Below are positions 10,548 through 19,183 of a DNA stretch of 64,000 nt, in pieces. The notes under the pieces are model-generated. The model was not told the DNA's origin. It saw only the letters and a program-made list of their open reading frames with translations, and did not search any database. This DNA comes from Bradyrhizobium viridifuturi (lineage in GTDB: Bacteria; Pseudomonadota; Alphaproteobacteria; Rhizobiales; Xanthobacteraceae). The translations under genes and the position numbers were made by a program. The stretch's first letter is position 1, and every line of letters begins with the position of its first letter. Where the stretch lies: the NCBI RefSeq assembly GCF_001238275.1, contig NZ_LGTB01000003.1, positions 62,001-126,000 of the forward strand. The letters run 5' to 3'.

Positions 10548-11742
10548 ACAGCGCCCACCGGTGTCCGGCCGGAGATTGGGCATATTCGGCGTGGTTGCAT
10601 TGGTCGGCGCGGGGCTGATCGTCGGCACCGGGATTCGCGCCCGCGAGGAGCAGGACAATCGGCTGAAGGAATGGACCGACGACCAGGCCATTCCGACCGT
10701 CGCGGTGGCGCTGCCCAACGCCAAGGCGCTGAGCCCCACGATCGACCTGCCGGGCCGGCTCGAGGCCTATTCCCGCGCGCCGATCTATGCCCGGGTGTCC
10801 GGCTATCTGAAGAACTGGGACGCCGACATCGGCGCCCGGGTCAAGGCCGGCCAGGTGATCGCCGAGATCGAGGCGCCCGACCTCGACCAGCAATTGCTGC
10901 AGGCGCGCGCCGATCTGGCCAGCGCCCAGGCCTCGGCAAAGCTCTCCGAGGCGACGCTCGCCCGGCGCAAGACGCTGGTGGCCTCGAACTTCGTCTCGGC
11001 GCAGGAGATCGACGAGCGTACCGCCGACCTCTCCAACAAGAACGGCGCGGTCAAGGCCGGCCAGGCCAATGTCGAACGGCTGGAAGCGCTCGCCGGCTAC
11101 AAGAAGATCACGGCGCCGTTCGACGGCGTGGTGACCTCGCGCGACACCGATGTCGGCGCGCTGATCAATGCCGGCGGCAACTCCGGTCCGGCGATGTTCA
11201 CGGTCTCCGACATCACCAAGCTGCGCGTCTATGTCAACGTGCCGCAGAACTACGTTCCGGCGATCAAGATCGGCGCCAAGGCCACGCTGAGCTTGCCGGA
11301 TTACCCGAACCGCGCCTTCCAGGCGACGGTGGAAGCCTCCTCGCAGGCGGTCGATGTCGCCTCCGGAACGACGCGGATGCAGCTCGGGCTCGACAATTCC
11401 TCCGGCGAGCTGATGCCGGGGAGCTATGCCAGCGTGAAGCTGAACCTGCAGCGGGAGTCCACGCCGCTCAGCATTCCCGCCAGCGCGCTGATCTTCAACA
11501 GCAGCGGCCTGCGGGTCGCGACCGTCAGCCCTGACGACAAGGTGCTGTTCAAGACCGTGAAGATCGGCCGCGACCTCGGCAAGGAGATCGAGATCGCCTC
11601 GGGCCTCGCGCCCGACGACCGCATCATCACCGCCCCGCCGGACGGTCTTGCCGACGGCGATCATGTCCGCGTCACCGGCGCCGGCGCCGGCGCCAAGGGC
11701 AAGCCGACGACGGCATCCGAAAAGCAGGACGTGAAGGGGTAA
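10534..11742 (+). CDS. RND pump periplasmic adaptor (membrane fusion protein)
   Basis: This is a HlyD/AcrA-type adaptor of 402 residues. It has an N-terminal membrane anchor (about residues 15-35), a barrel-sandwich lipoyl half-motif around ARVSGYLKNWDADIGARVKA, and an alpha-helical hairpin with heptad Ala/Leu. The second lipoyl half contains KKITAPFDGVVTSRD, and beta-barrel and membrane-proximal domains follow. It links the inner-membrane pump to an outer-membrane channel. ATG 10534 overlaps the pump stop by 14 bases, so the two form an operon. The order pump then adaptor is the reverse of acrAB. No lipobox cysteine is visible. Confidence 0.9.
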   Translation: MQPTEQRPPVSGRRLGIFGVVALVGAGLIVGTGIRAREEQDNRLKEWTDDQAIPTVAVALPNAKALSPTIDLPGRLEAYSRAPIYARVSGYLKNWDADIGARVKAGQVIAEIEAPDLDQQLLQARADLASAQASAKLSEATLARRKTLVASNFVSAQEIDERTADLSNKNGAVKAGQANVERLEALAGYKKITAPFDGVVTSRDTDVGALINAGGNSGPAMFTVSDITKLRVYVNVPQNYVPAIKIGAKATLSLPDYPNRAFQATVEASSQAVDVASGTTRMQLGLDNSSGELMPGSYASVKLNLQRESTPLSIPASALIFNSSGLRVATVSPDDKVLFKTVKIGRDLGKEIEIASGLAPDDRIITAPPDGLADGDHVRVTGAGAGAKGKPTTASEKQDVKG

Positions 11743-11762
11743 GGCGCGCAGCTTCCTCTTAC

Positions 11763-11785
11763 CTCGCCCCGCAAGAGCGGGCGAG
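11763..11785. terminator. Possible bidirectional hairpin between convergent genes
   Basis: CTCGCCC and GGGCGAG pair around a short CGCAAGAGC centre. It lies between the adaptor gene and the convergent thiolase gene. There is no clear T-tract on either strand, so it may only be a repeat. Confidence 0.35.
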
Positions 11786-11798
11786 TGAGCTCAGAGCC

Positions 11799-13308
11799 TC
11801 AGCCCACCCGCCATTCCAGCATGCCGTCAGCGGCGGTGACGATGTTGCCGGTGCTGCCGACCGGCGTGCGATCCAGATTCTGCAAATACGCCAGCGTCGC
11901 CGTGTCGCTTGCCGGGATGCGGCCGAGCGTGCGGCGGCCGTCTTCGGTGCGCAGCATGGTGACGCCGTGCTCGACCTCGCCATTGGCGCGATAGATCACG
12001 GTGAAGGCCTCGACCTTGCCCTTGCCACCGGCCTTGTCGGTGAACTCGGGCACATCGCGCCTGTTGCGATCGGCCTCCGCCTGCACGGAGTCTCCTGCTT
12101 CAGTGCCGCCGTCGACGCCGCGCGCGACAGCACGAGGCCATGGTGCTTGGTGACGAAGCCGCCCTGGCCGTAGAGCAGGCCGAGCGTGCCGCCATTGCGC
12201 AGTTTGCGCACCATCGCGCAGGCCGAATGCGTCATGTAGGTGTTGAGCGGTGCACCGAAGAACGTCAGGCCACCGGTCACCGTGGGCTGCACGTCGCACC
12301 GAGGCCGAGCGTCCGGCGCGCCATCTTCGGCACGCAAGGGAAGCAGCTATAGAGCTCGATGGCGTCGAACTTTTTGCCGTCGCCGCCGACGAGATCCATC
12401 ACCGCCCTCAGCACCGCATTCTGCGCGTGGCTTTCGACGAACTGGTCGCGGGTCAGGTAGTCGCGCGGCTCTTCCGCCGAGGCGCCGCCGAGCGGATAGA
12501 TCAGTTTCTCCTCCGGCACGCCCGCCGCGCGCGCTTTCGCCAGGCTGGTCAGGATCAGCGCGCCGCCCATGTTCACCGTCGGGTTCGCCACCATCAGTTT
12601 CGTATAGGGCCAGGCGATCATCCGGTTGTCCGGCGTCGCGGTCGTGATCTCGTCGCCGGTGAACTTCTTCTTCAGCCAGGAGCTCGGATTGTCGGCGGCA
12701 ACCCGCGCGTAGGTCGACCACAGCTCGCCGGATTCCTTCAGCGCCTCGCGCGGCGTCTGGCCCCAATGCGCCGAGGTCGCGCTCTCATAGAGCGGATAGA
12801 CGGTGATCGGCCGGAACACGCCGAGCGTCACGGCCATCGGTTTCTGGAATGCGGCGCCGCGCTTTGGCTCCTCGACGTCATGCGCGAACGGCGTCCATGG
12901 CAACTCGACGCCGGCGCGCTGCGCCTTGGTCGCGGTCGACTGGGCCTCCGCGCCGCACACCGCGGCAACGCTGCATTCGCCGCGCGCGATGCGCTGCGCC
13001 GCCTCGTGCAGATAGCGGATCGGGCTCTCGCCGCCGACCGGGCCGTAATAGAGGTGCGCAGGTGCAATGCCGAGCCGTGCGGCGAGCTGCTTCTCGGGAT
13101 CGCGGTAGCGCCAGCTCAGGAAGTTGACGACGTCGAGCGACTGCACGTCGGCGAGCAGTTTTGCGCCGCTGTCTGTCTCGGCGCGCTTCAGCGCCTCTTC
13201 CAGCAAGGTAAGCGGTTCAAGGCCGGCGGCGATGTCCTTCGGACGATCGACGATCTCGCCGACGCCGACGATGACGGGAATGCGATCTTCGGGGATGCTG
13301 TTCGACAT
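11799..13308 (-). CDS. Thiolase-superfamily (SCP2-thiolase/acetyl-CoA acetyltransferase-like) protein, two frameshifts as sequenced
   Basis: After two single-base repairs this is a 503-residue protein beginning MSNSIPEDRIPVIVGVGE. It resembles the long acetyl-CoA acetyltransferase-like proteins of actinobacteria and bradyrhizobia. Recognisable thiolase segments are VCGAEAQSTATKAQ, GGALILTSLAKARAAG and the C-terminal VTGGLTFFGAPLNTYMTHS. I cannot identify a standard nucleophilic cysteine by eye. The first break is near 12294-12298 (GGT(G)GCGAC restores the frame) and the second at 12090/12091 (GAC(C)TCC). Both are losses of one base. Such proteins are generally placed in lipid or steroid CoA metabolism, and the exact reaction here is unknown. 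It ends convergently with the efflux operon. Confidence 0.75.
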
Positions 13309-13354
13309 TCTTGTTGGTTCACTCTGCGATATTGGACTCGATGGTTGTTCTGGG

Positions 13355-13438
13355 CGTCATTGCGAGCGAAGCGAAGCAATCCATATCTCGACCCGGCGAT
13401 GGATGGATTGCTTCGTCGCTTCGCTCCTCGCAATGACG
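13355..13438. repeat. Inverted repeat, CGTCATTGCGAG family, copy 1
   Basis: CGTCATTGCGAGCGAAGCGA opens the element and an inverted form ending CTCGCAATGACG closes it, with GCAATCCAT/ATGGATTGC arms inside. A second copy is at 15787-15872. It fills the gap between two minus-strand genes. Confidence 0.85.
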
Positions 13439-13448
13439 GAAGAGCACG

Positions 13449-14582
13449 TCACTCCGCCACCAGCGCGTTCATGTGCTCGACGGCCTCGACGAAATCTTCC
13501 TTGAACTCCTGCACCACGGCGCCGGCGGACTTCACGCTGTCGACCAGGCCGACGCCCTGGCCGACGAAATAGCTGACGAGGTCGCGCGCCTTCTCGTTGC
13601 CGGCCGCAGCGGCGCGGTCGATGGCGTTGAAGGCGTCGCGGCTGATGATGCTCTGCAGCGGCATCGGCAGCGCGCCGGGGCTGTCCGGCGAGCGGTCCCA
13701 GGCATCGGTCCAGACCGAACGGAGTTGCCGCGCCGGCTTGCCGGTCCGGCCCTTGGAGCGGATCGCGTCGCGCGAGGAGGCCGCGATCATCTTCTCGCGA
13801 AAGATCTCCGAGGTCTCCGACTCCACCGTCGCAAGCCACACCGAGCCGGTCCAGGCACCGGCCGCGCCCATCGCCATGCACGCCGCCATCTGGCTGCCGG
13901 TCATGATGCCGCCGGCGGCGAGCACCGGCACGTCGCGGATCTTTCTGACCGCCTTGATCACCTCCGGCACCAGCACCATGGTCGAGACCTCGCCGCAATG
14001 GCCGCCGGCCTCGGTGCCCTGCGCGACCAGGATGTCGACGCCGGCCGCGACCTGGCGCAGTGCGTGCTCCTTGGAGCCGACCAGCGCTGCCACCGGCACG
14101 CCGTGCTGACGGCCCATCTCGATCATCGCCTTCGGCGGCACGCCGAGCGCGTTTGCGATCAGGCGGATCGGGTGGCGAAACGAGACCTCGAGCAATTGCA
14201 GCGCGGTCTCGGCATCGAACGGCTGGGGCTGGTTGTCGGCGACATTCCGGCCGGTCAGCTCGATGTCGTATTTCTTCAAGAGATTGCGGGTGAAGTCGCG
14301 ATGCTCCTGCGAAACGCGCGCCTCGAGGCTCTTCCAGGTGACGTTCTTCTCGCCGGCAGTCGAGATGTTTTCCGGGATGAGCACGTCGATGCCGTAGGGC
14401 TTGCCATCAACATGCGCGTCGATCCATTTCAGCTCCTGCTCCAGCGTCTCCGGCGAATGCGCGGTCGCGCCGAGCACGCCGAAGCCGCCGGCGCGGCTGA
14501 CTGCCGCCACCACGTCGCGGCAATGGCTGAAAGCGAGCAGGGGAAATTCGATCCCCAGCATGTCGCAGATCGGTGATTTCAT
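13449..14582 (-). CDS. Nitronate monooxygenase family flavoprotein
   Basis: This 377-residue FMN-dependent TIM-barrel enzyme belongs to the nitronate monooxygenase (2-nitropropane dioxygenase)/FabK-like family. Typical features are the N-terminal MLGIEFPLLAFS, the SRAGGFGVLGA segment, the FMN-site block VAQGTEAGGHCGE and the phosphate-binding VLAAGGIMTGSQMAACMAMGA. The family oxidises alkyl nitronates, and several members act as generic NADH:flavin oxidoreductases. The real substrate is not predictable. It lies between two acyl-CoA genes but shows no overlap with either. Confidence 0.88.
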   Translation of the reverse strand: MKSPICDMLGIEFPLLAFSHCRDVVAAVSRAGGFGVLGATAHSPETLEQELKWIDAHVDGKPYGIDVLIPENISTAGEKNVTWKSLEARVSQEHRDFTRNLLKKYDIELTGRNVADNQPQPFDAETALQLLEVSFRHPIRLIANALGVPPKAMIEMGRQHGVPVAALVGSKEHALRQVAAGVDILVAQGTEAGGHCGEVSTMVLVPEVIKAVRKIRDVPVLAAGGIMTGSQMAACMAMGAAGAWTGSVWLATVESETSEIFREKMIAASSRDAIRSKGRTGKPARQLRSVWTDAWDRSPDSPGALPMPLQSIISRDAFNAIDRAAAAGNEKARDLVSYFVGQGVGLVDSVKSAGAVVQEFKEDFVEAVEHMNALVAE

Positions 14583-14757
14583 GGGTTGGTTTTCTCCCGG
14601 CGGCCGCTTCTTGTGCTTGTTGGCATCAGCCCTGCAACGCTAGCGCATCACGGTCAGCGAAGCCAAGCGGGTTTCGGCCGCGGCGACTTGCGTGCAGGCG
14701 CCGCTTGGCTGCATCGCTCGCAGCGCATTCCGCTGGATAGAAAATGCGATCTGCCGG

Positions 14758-14783
14758 GGTGGGCAAAGCGAAGTTTGCCCACC
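14758..14783. repeat. Short palindrome (GGTGGGCAAA family)
   Basis: GGTGGGCAAA and TTTGCCCACC form a 10-bp perfect stem around GCGAAG. It sits in the divergent gap upstream of the YghU-like gene. The remaining gap (14583-14855) must contain promoters for both flanking genes, but none is recognisable. Confidence 0.7.
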
Positions 14784-14855
14784 ATCTAGTGCGGATATGC
14801 GGATGGGCACGGCGGTCGCCGTGCCATGGAAAAACGTAAACCGGGAGCCAACGAC

Positions 14856-15737
14856 GTGACTGACGACACCTCTGCCTACGAGCCGCCGAAAGTCTGGACC
14901 TGGAACAAGGAGAGCGGCGGGCGCTTCGCCGGCATCAACCGGCCGATCGCGGGTCCCACCCATGACAAGGAATTACCGGTCGGCCGTCATCCACTGCAGC
15001 TCTATTCATTGGCGACGCCGAACGGCGTCAAGGTCACCGTGATGCTGGAAGAGCTGCTCGCCGCGGGTCACAAGGGCGCCGAATACGACGCCTGGCTGAT
15101 CAAAATCGACGGCAACCAGTTCGGCAGCGGCTTCGTCGCGGTCAACCCGAACTCCAAGATCCCGGCGCTGATGGACCGTAGCGGGCCTGAGCCGATCAGG
15201 GTGTTCGAGTCGGGCTCGATCCTGGTCTACCTGGCGGAAAAATTCGGCGCGTTCCTGCCGACCGACGTCAAGACCCGCGCCGAAACCTTCTCGTGGCTGT
15301 TCTGGCAGATGGGCTCGGCGCCCTATCTCGGCGGCGGCTTCGGGCATTTCTACGCCTATGCGCCGACCAAGATCGAATACGCCATCGACCGCTTTGCGAT
15401 GGAGGTGAAGCGCCAGCTCGACGTGCTCGACCGCCGGCTTGCCGACAACGAATATCTCGCGGGCGACGTCTACACTATCGCCGACATGGCGGTGTGGCCC
15501 TGGTACGGCAGCCTGGCCAAGGGCCTGCTCTACGGCGGCGGCGAATTCCTCTCGGTGCAGGACTACAAGAACGTGCAGCGCTGGACCGACGCGATCGCGG
15601 CCCGGCCCGCCGTGAAGCGCGGCCGTATGGTCAACCGCACCTGGGGCGAGCCGTCGAGCCAGCTCCACGAGCGCCATGATGCCAGCGATTTCGAGACCAG
15701 GACGCAGGACAAGATCGGCGAGCCGGCGGCGTCGTAG
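14856..15737 (+). CDS. yghU: Glutathione-dependent disulfide-bond oxidoreductase (YghU-like GST)
   Basis: This is a nu-class glutathione transferase-like protein of 293 residues. It is predicted to bind two glutathiones and reduce organic disulfides or peroxides. The thioredoxin-fold domain contains LYSLATPNGVKVT and the glutathione-site segment FESGSILVYLAEKFG. The helical C-terminal domain contains GGGFGHFYAYAP and the YghU-like ending VNRTWGEPSSQLHERHDASD. I chose the GTG at 14856 because GGGAG lies 9 bases upstream and because the protein then begins VTDDTSAYEPPKVW, aligned with the start of E. coli YghU. The upstream ATG at 14826 has no such site. Confidence 0.92.
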   Translation: MTDDTSAYEPPKVWTWNKESGGRFAGINRPIAGPTHDKELPVGRHPLQLYSLATPNGVKVTVMLEELLAAGHKGAEYDAWLIKIDGNQFGSGFVAVNPNSKIPALMDRSGPEPIRVFESGSILVYLAEKFGAFLPTDVKTRAETFSWLFWQMGSAPYLGGGFGHFYAYAPTKIEYAIDRFAMEVKRQLDVLDRRLADNEYLAGDVYTIADMAVWPWYGSLAKGLLYGGGEFLSVQDYKNVQRWTDAIAARPAVKRGRMVNRTWGEPSSQLHERHDASDFETRTQDKIGEPAAS

Positions 15738-15786
15738 TCTGCGCGATCAATTTGACCCGCGTCATCCCGAGAGGTTTCTGAACCGT

Positions 15787-15872
15787 CGTCATTGCGAGAA
15801 GCGAAGCGACCAAGCAATCCATGCTTCCGCCTATGCGGCGCGATGGATTGCTTCGCTTCGCTCGCAATGCCG
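15787..15872. repeat. Inverted repeat, CGTCATTGCGAG family, copy 2
   Basis: The same arms as 13355-13438 are present: CGTCATTGCGAG on the left and GGATTGCTTCGCTTCGCTCG on the right, with a degenerate right end. It lies between the convergent YghU-like and GNAT genes. Confidence 0.8.
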
Positions 15873-15918
15873 ATGATAGATCCGTCATGAGGAACGCGTT
15901 CCGCGCTCCTCGCCAGCA

Positions 15919-16194
15919 TCATGCCAGCAGATCGTCATACTCCGGGTTCTTCTTCATGAAGCCCTGGATGAACTCGCATTTCACGACGAGCTTGATCTTC
16001 TGTGCGCGCACCGCGTCGAGCGTGGCGCGGGCGAGCTTGGAGCCGATGCCGCGGCCGCCGAGCTCCGGCGGCACTTCGGTGTGAACCAGCGTGATCGTAT
16101 CCGGCGTCTTGCGGTAGACCACGAAGGCGGTGTGGCCGTCGACGGTGAGCTCGAACCGGCTCTGTGCCGCGTTGTCGCGGAATGCTTCAGTCAT
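15919..16194 (-). CDS. GNAT-fold N-acetyltransferase (YjdJ/COG2388-like)
   Basis: This small protein of 91 residues consists of a reduced GNAT acetyltransferase fold. The acetyl-CoA loop reads LGGRGIGSKLARATL, preceded by the beta-4 strand segment LVHTEVPPEL. The C-terminus has VKCEFIQGFMKKNPEY, typical of the COG2388 family. I chose ATG 16194 because longer in-frame starts would cross the neighbouring flavin reductase gene. The acceptor is unknown. The gap to the upstream flavin reductase gene on the same strand is only 11 bases, so they are probably co-transcribed. Confidence 0.85.
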   Translation of the reverse strand: MTEAFRDNAAQSRFELTVDGHTAFVVYRKTPDTITLVHTEVPPELGGRGIGSKLARATLDAVRAQKIKLVVKCEFIQGFMKKNPEYDDLLA

Positions 16195-16205
16195 CGTGAG
16201 CTCTC

Positions 16206-16822
16206 CTATTTCGTCTTTGCGCCCTCTGCCGCGGGAAACACCACGCGGTCGTCGGTGCGGCAGTAGCGGTCGGCGAACATGCGGCCGATCGGGTGGTAGC
16301 GATCCATGTGGACACGCATCGCCTCGCGGTCCCACAATTCGTCGCGGATGTGGAAGTGAATGCCTTCGCCCATGATGAGCTGGCGGTCGCCGTTGACGTC
16401 GATCAGCTTCCAGGTCTTGCACTCCATCGCGAACGGCGCGTCCGCGAGCCTGGGCACTGCGATCTTGCGGGATGGCGCGAGTTTTAAGCGAGATAGTCAG
16501 GCTCGCCTATCTCGGGCGGGAAGTCGCCCGAACTCTCGTGCATGGCGCGCGCCAGCGGCTCGTCGGTCAGGTGGACCACGAACTCGCCCGTACGCTGGAT
16601 GTTGGCCAGCGTGTCTTTTTCGCGGCCGTCTGGCCTTCGGTTCACCGCGAACATGCAGAGCGGCGGGTCCTCGCAGAACGCGTTGAAGAACGAGAACGGC
16701 GCGGCATTGACCACGCCCTCGGGCCCGATGCTGGTCACCCAGGCGATCGGCCGCGGCAACACGAACGAGGTCAGCACCTTGTAGCGTTCGCGCTGTGTGA
16801 GGTCGCTTGGTGTATATTCCAT
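16206..16822 (-). CDS. Flavin reductase-like (FMN-binding split barrel) protein, frameshifted as sequenced
   Basis: After repair this is a 205-residue flavin reductase-domain protein. Such proteins bind FMN and either reduce free flavin with NAD(P)H for a partner oxygenase or act alone. The N-terminal part has PRPIAWVTSIGPEGVVNAAP and FSFFNAFCEDPPL. The C-terminal part has ECKTWKLIDVNGDRQLIMGE and HIRDELWD. The frame breaks near 16484. One extra base (GCT(T)TAAAACTC) removes the TAA stop and joins the halves as DYLALKLAPSRKIAVPRL. I set the start at ATG 16822, which precedes EYTPSDLTQRERYKV. It lies just upstream of the GNAT gene. Confidence 0.8.
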
Positions 16823-16842
16823 GGGATGATCCGAAATCGCGG

Positions 16843-16916
16843 GGCGGGTTGGCGGAGCGTAACCCGCCGTCGCCCGGCCGCAAAGCAAAAGGCGGGCTAG
16901 CTTGCGCTAACCCGCC
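16843..16916. repeat. Two GGCGGG...CCCGCC hairpins
   Basis: 16843-16868 (GGCGGGTT with AACCCGCC) and 16891-16916 (GGCGGGCTAGC with GCTAACCCGCC) are two copies of the same short palindrome, 22 bases apart. They sit between two minus-strand genes and may end the acyl-CoA dehydrogenase transcript, although no T-tract follows. Confidence 0.75.
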
Positions 16917-16972
16917 TTGCGGTTCTGCTGTTCGCCCCTCTGCGTGATGAGCGGGAGAGGGAGGAGCGATGC

Positions 16973-18247
16973 CTACGGCATGCTCAGTTCATGCCGGCCG
17001 ACCACCATCCAGTGCACCTCGTCCGGACCGTCGGCGAAGCGGAGGTGGCGGACGTCCTGGTACATCTCGCCGAGCGGCGACCACTGCGAGATGCCGGTGG
17101 CGCCGTGCATCTGGATCGCCTGGTCGATCACCTTGCAGGCGCGCTCGGGCACCATGGCCTTGACCATCGAGACCCAGACGCGGGCTTCCTTGTTGCCGAG
17201 CACGTCCATCGCCTTGGCCGCCTTCAGCACCATCAGCCGCATCGCCTCGATCTCGCAGCGCGCCTGGGCGATGATCTGCATGTTGCCGCCGAGATGGGCG
17301 ATCTTCTTGCCGAACGCCTCGCGGGTCAGGCCACGCTGCACCATCATGTCGAGCGCCTTCTCGGCCTTGCCGATGGTGCGCATGCAGTGATGGATGCGGC
17401 CCGGTCCGAGGCGGACCTGCGAGATCTCGAAGCCGCGGCCTTCGCCGAGCAGCATGTTCTCCTTCGGCACCTTGCAATTGTTGAAGCGCAGATGCATGTG
17501 GCCGCGCGGCGCATGGTCATGGCCGAACACGTGCATGGGCCCGAGGATCTCGACGCCGGGGGTGTCGATCGGCACCAGGATCTGCGACTGCTGCTTGCTC
17601 GGCGCCGCGTCCGGATTGGTCTTCACCATCACGATCATGATCTTGCAGCGCGGATCGCCGGCGCCGGAGATGTAGTACTTCTCGCCGTTGATCACCCATT
17701 CGTCGCCGACCAGCTTGGCAGTGGTCGAGATGTTCTTTGCGTCGGAGGAGGCGACGTTCGGCTCGGTCATCGCATAGGCCGAACGGATCTCGCCGTTGAG
17801 CAGCGGCTTCAGCCACTTCTCCTTCTGCGCCTTGGTGCCGACGCGTTCCAGCACTTCCATGTTGCCGGTGTCGGGCGCCGAGCAGTTCATGGTCTCCGAG
17901 GCCAGCGGGCTCTTGCCGAGCTCGGCGGCGATATAGGCGTAGTCGAGGTTGTTGAGGCCGTCGCCGGTTTCGGCGTCGGGCAGGAAGAAGTTCCAGAGAC
18001 CGACTTCCTTGGCCTTGTCCTTGGCCTTCTGCAGGATCGCGAGCTGCTCGTCGGTGAAGCTCCAGCGGTTGGTCTTCTTCTCGCCGGCGCGATAGAACTC
18101 GACCGACATCGGGTCGACGGTGTCGCGGATGAACTGCTTCACATGGTCGTAGAGCGGGCGGACCTTGTCCGACATCCTGAGGTCGTTGAGCTCGTCGCCC
18201 GGATTGAGCGTGTAGTTCGTGGTGCGCGGCACATAGGCATGTTTCAT
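16973..18247 (-). CDS. Acyl-CoA dehydrogenase, ACAD10/11 (LvaC-like) type
   Basis: This is a 424-residue flavoprotein of the acyl-CoA dehydrogenase family. It shows the FAD/substrate segments YAMTEPNVASSDAKN and WVINGEKYYISGAGDP. The C-terminal helices contain MQIIAQARCEIEAMRL, QMHGATGISQWSPL and HLRFADGPDEVH. The RFADGPDEVH ending is characteristic of ACAD10/ACAD11 and of bacterial LvaC, rather than the ITEG ending of classical enzymes. In those systems the enzyme acts on a 4-phospho-acyl-CoA made by an APH-like kinase, eliminating phosphate to give an enoyl-CoA. A matching kinase and its DUF6285 partner lie at 20935-22349, so I infer that role. A GGGAG site precedes the ATG. Confidence 0.88.
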   Translation of the reverse strand: MKHAYVPRTTNYTLNPGDELNDLRMSDKVRPLYDHVKQFIRDTVDPMSVEFYRAGEKKTNRWSFTDEQLAILQKAKDKAKEVGLWNFFLPDAETGDGLNNLDYAYIAAELGKSPLASETMNCSAPDTGNMEVLERVGTKAQKEKWLKPLLNGEIRSAYAMTEPNVASSDAKNISTTAKLVGDEWVINGEKYYISGAGDPRCKIMIVMVKTNPDAAPSKQQSQILVPIDTPGVEILGPMHVFGHDHAPRGHMHLRFNNCKVPKENMLLGEGRGFEISQVRLGPGRIHHCMRTIGKAEKALDMMVQRGLTREAFGKKIAHLGGNMQIIAQARCEIEAMRLMVLKAAKAMDVLGNKEARVWVSMVKAMVPERACKVIDQAIQMHGATGISQWSPLGEMYQDVRHLRFADGPDEVHWMVVGRHELSMP

Positions 18248-18423
18248 TGTCTTTTCTCCCTCGCGAAGGCGCGTTTCGCGGCGGACAATAGACGCGTGCG
18301 GCGCGAAGCGCGAGCACCGATTTTTGCTACGTTGCTACCGCATCGCGGAATATCGCGACGGCGTTTCAAACGTTGTTTGAACGCCGCCGCGCGCGACGCT
18401 TCGTGGATTGCTTGGCCGGATCG

Positions 18424-18801
18424 TCAGGGCAACCGGTGCATCGCGCAGATCTTGTTGCCGTCGAGATCGCGCAGATAGGCAAGATAGAGCTTGATGCCGT
18501 TGCCTTCGCGCACGCCCGGTGGGTCCTCGCAGGGCTTGCCGCCATTGGCGACGCCTGCCGCGTGCCAGGCCTCGACCTGCTCCGGCGAAGAGCAGGCAAA
18601 GCCGATCGTGCCGCCATTGGCGTGCGTCGCCGGCTCGCCGTTGATCGGCTTGGAAACCATGAAGATGCCGGCCTTGGTGAGGTACATGATGCGGTGACCG
18701 TCGACCCGGGCCGGCCGGACGTCGAGCGTGCCAAGCAGCGCATCATAGAATGCCTTGGCCTTGTCCAGATCGTTGGTGCCAACCATCACGTGTGAAAACA
18801 T
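18424..18801 (-). CDS. VOC-family (glyoxalase/bleomycin resistance) protein
   Basis: This 125-residue protein is made of one vicinal-oxygen-chelate domain. It starts MFSHVMVGTNDLDKAKAFYD, with IGFACSSPEQVEAWH in the middle, and ends YLRDLDGNKICAMHR, the usual beta-alpha-beta-beta-beta pattern twice over. Possible metal ligands are His4 and the residues near the C-terminal DGNKICAMH, but the enzymatic activity is unknown. A strong GGGAGGA site precedes the ATG. The gap to the acyl-CoA dehydrogenase (18248-18423) holds nothing recognisable. Confidence 0.85.
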   Translation of the reverse strand: MFSHVMVGTNDLDKAKAFYDALLGTLDVRPARVDGHRIMYLTKAGIFMVSKPINGEPATHANGGTIGFACSSPEQVEAWHAAGVANGGKPCEDPPGVREGNGIKLYLAYLRDLDGNKICAMHRLP

Positions 18802-18917
18802 CTGAAATATCCTCCCTCTTGGTTATGAAAGCCGCCGTGCGCGTCCTTACAGCCCGACGCTTAGCAGCAGTTTCGGCGCGACGGAAGCGACGCTGCGTCG
18901 CGCGGCTACTCTCCCTT

Positions 18918-19021
18918 CGTCATTCCGGGGCTCGCGAAGCGAGAGCCCGGAATCCATTCCAACGCTGGTGTTGCGGCCCAATGGATTCCGGGCTCAGCCC
19001 TTCGGGCTGCCCCGGAATGAC
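18918..19021. repeat. Inverted repeat, CGTCATTCCGGGG family, copy 1
   Basis: CGTCATTCCGGGGCTCGCG opens the element and CCCCGGAATGAC closes it, with inner arms GGAATCCATT and AATGGATTCC. Related copies are at 29061-29164, 36098-36199 and, shortened, 51541-51582. The rest of the gap 18802-19183 shows no gene. Confidence 0.85.
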
Positions 19022-19134
19022 AAGAGGACTGACCTGCGCCTTCTTTTCAATCAGAGGAGCAGGTCAACGCAAGACTCGGGCGCAGCGTCGCGAGAATGCG
19101 GATGTATGACTCAATCTCGCGCAGCAAGCTCGGT

Positions 19135-19160
19135 GTCGTCCCGGCCTTCGCCGGGACGAC
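19135..19160. repeat. Short palindrome GTCGTCCCGGC...GCCGGGACGAC
   Basis: GTCGTCCCGGC and GCCGGGACGAC form an 11-bp stem around CTTC. It shares its ends with the CGTCCCGGC-type arms of the larger repeats elsewhere in the window. Confidence 0.75.
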
Positions 19161-19183
19161 AGTTGAAGATGCAGCCGCGACAA

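Noticed and set aside
12277..12352. Overlapping short open frames on the plus strand inside the thiolase-like gene
   Set aside because: They are reverse-strand shadows of a GC-rich gene and show no family sequence.
13355..13438. CRISPR-like repeat cluster
   Set aside because: The repeats are single inverted elements scattered through gaps, not direct repeats with regular spacers, and no cas gene is present.
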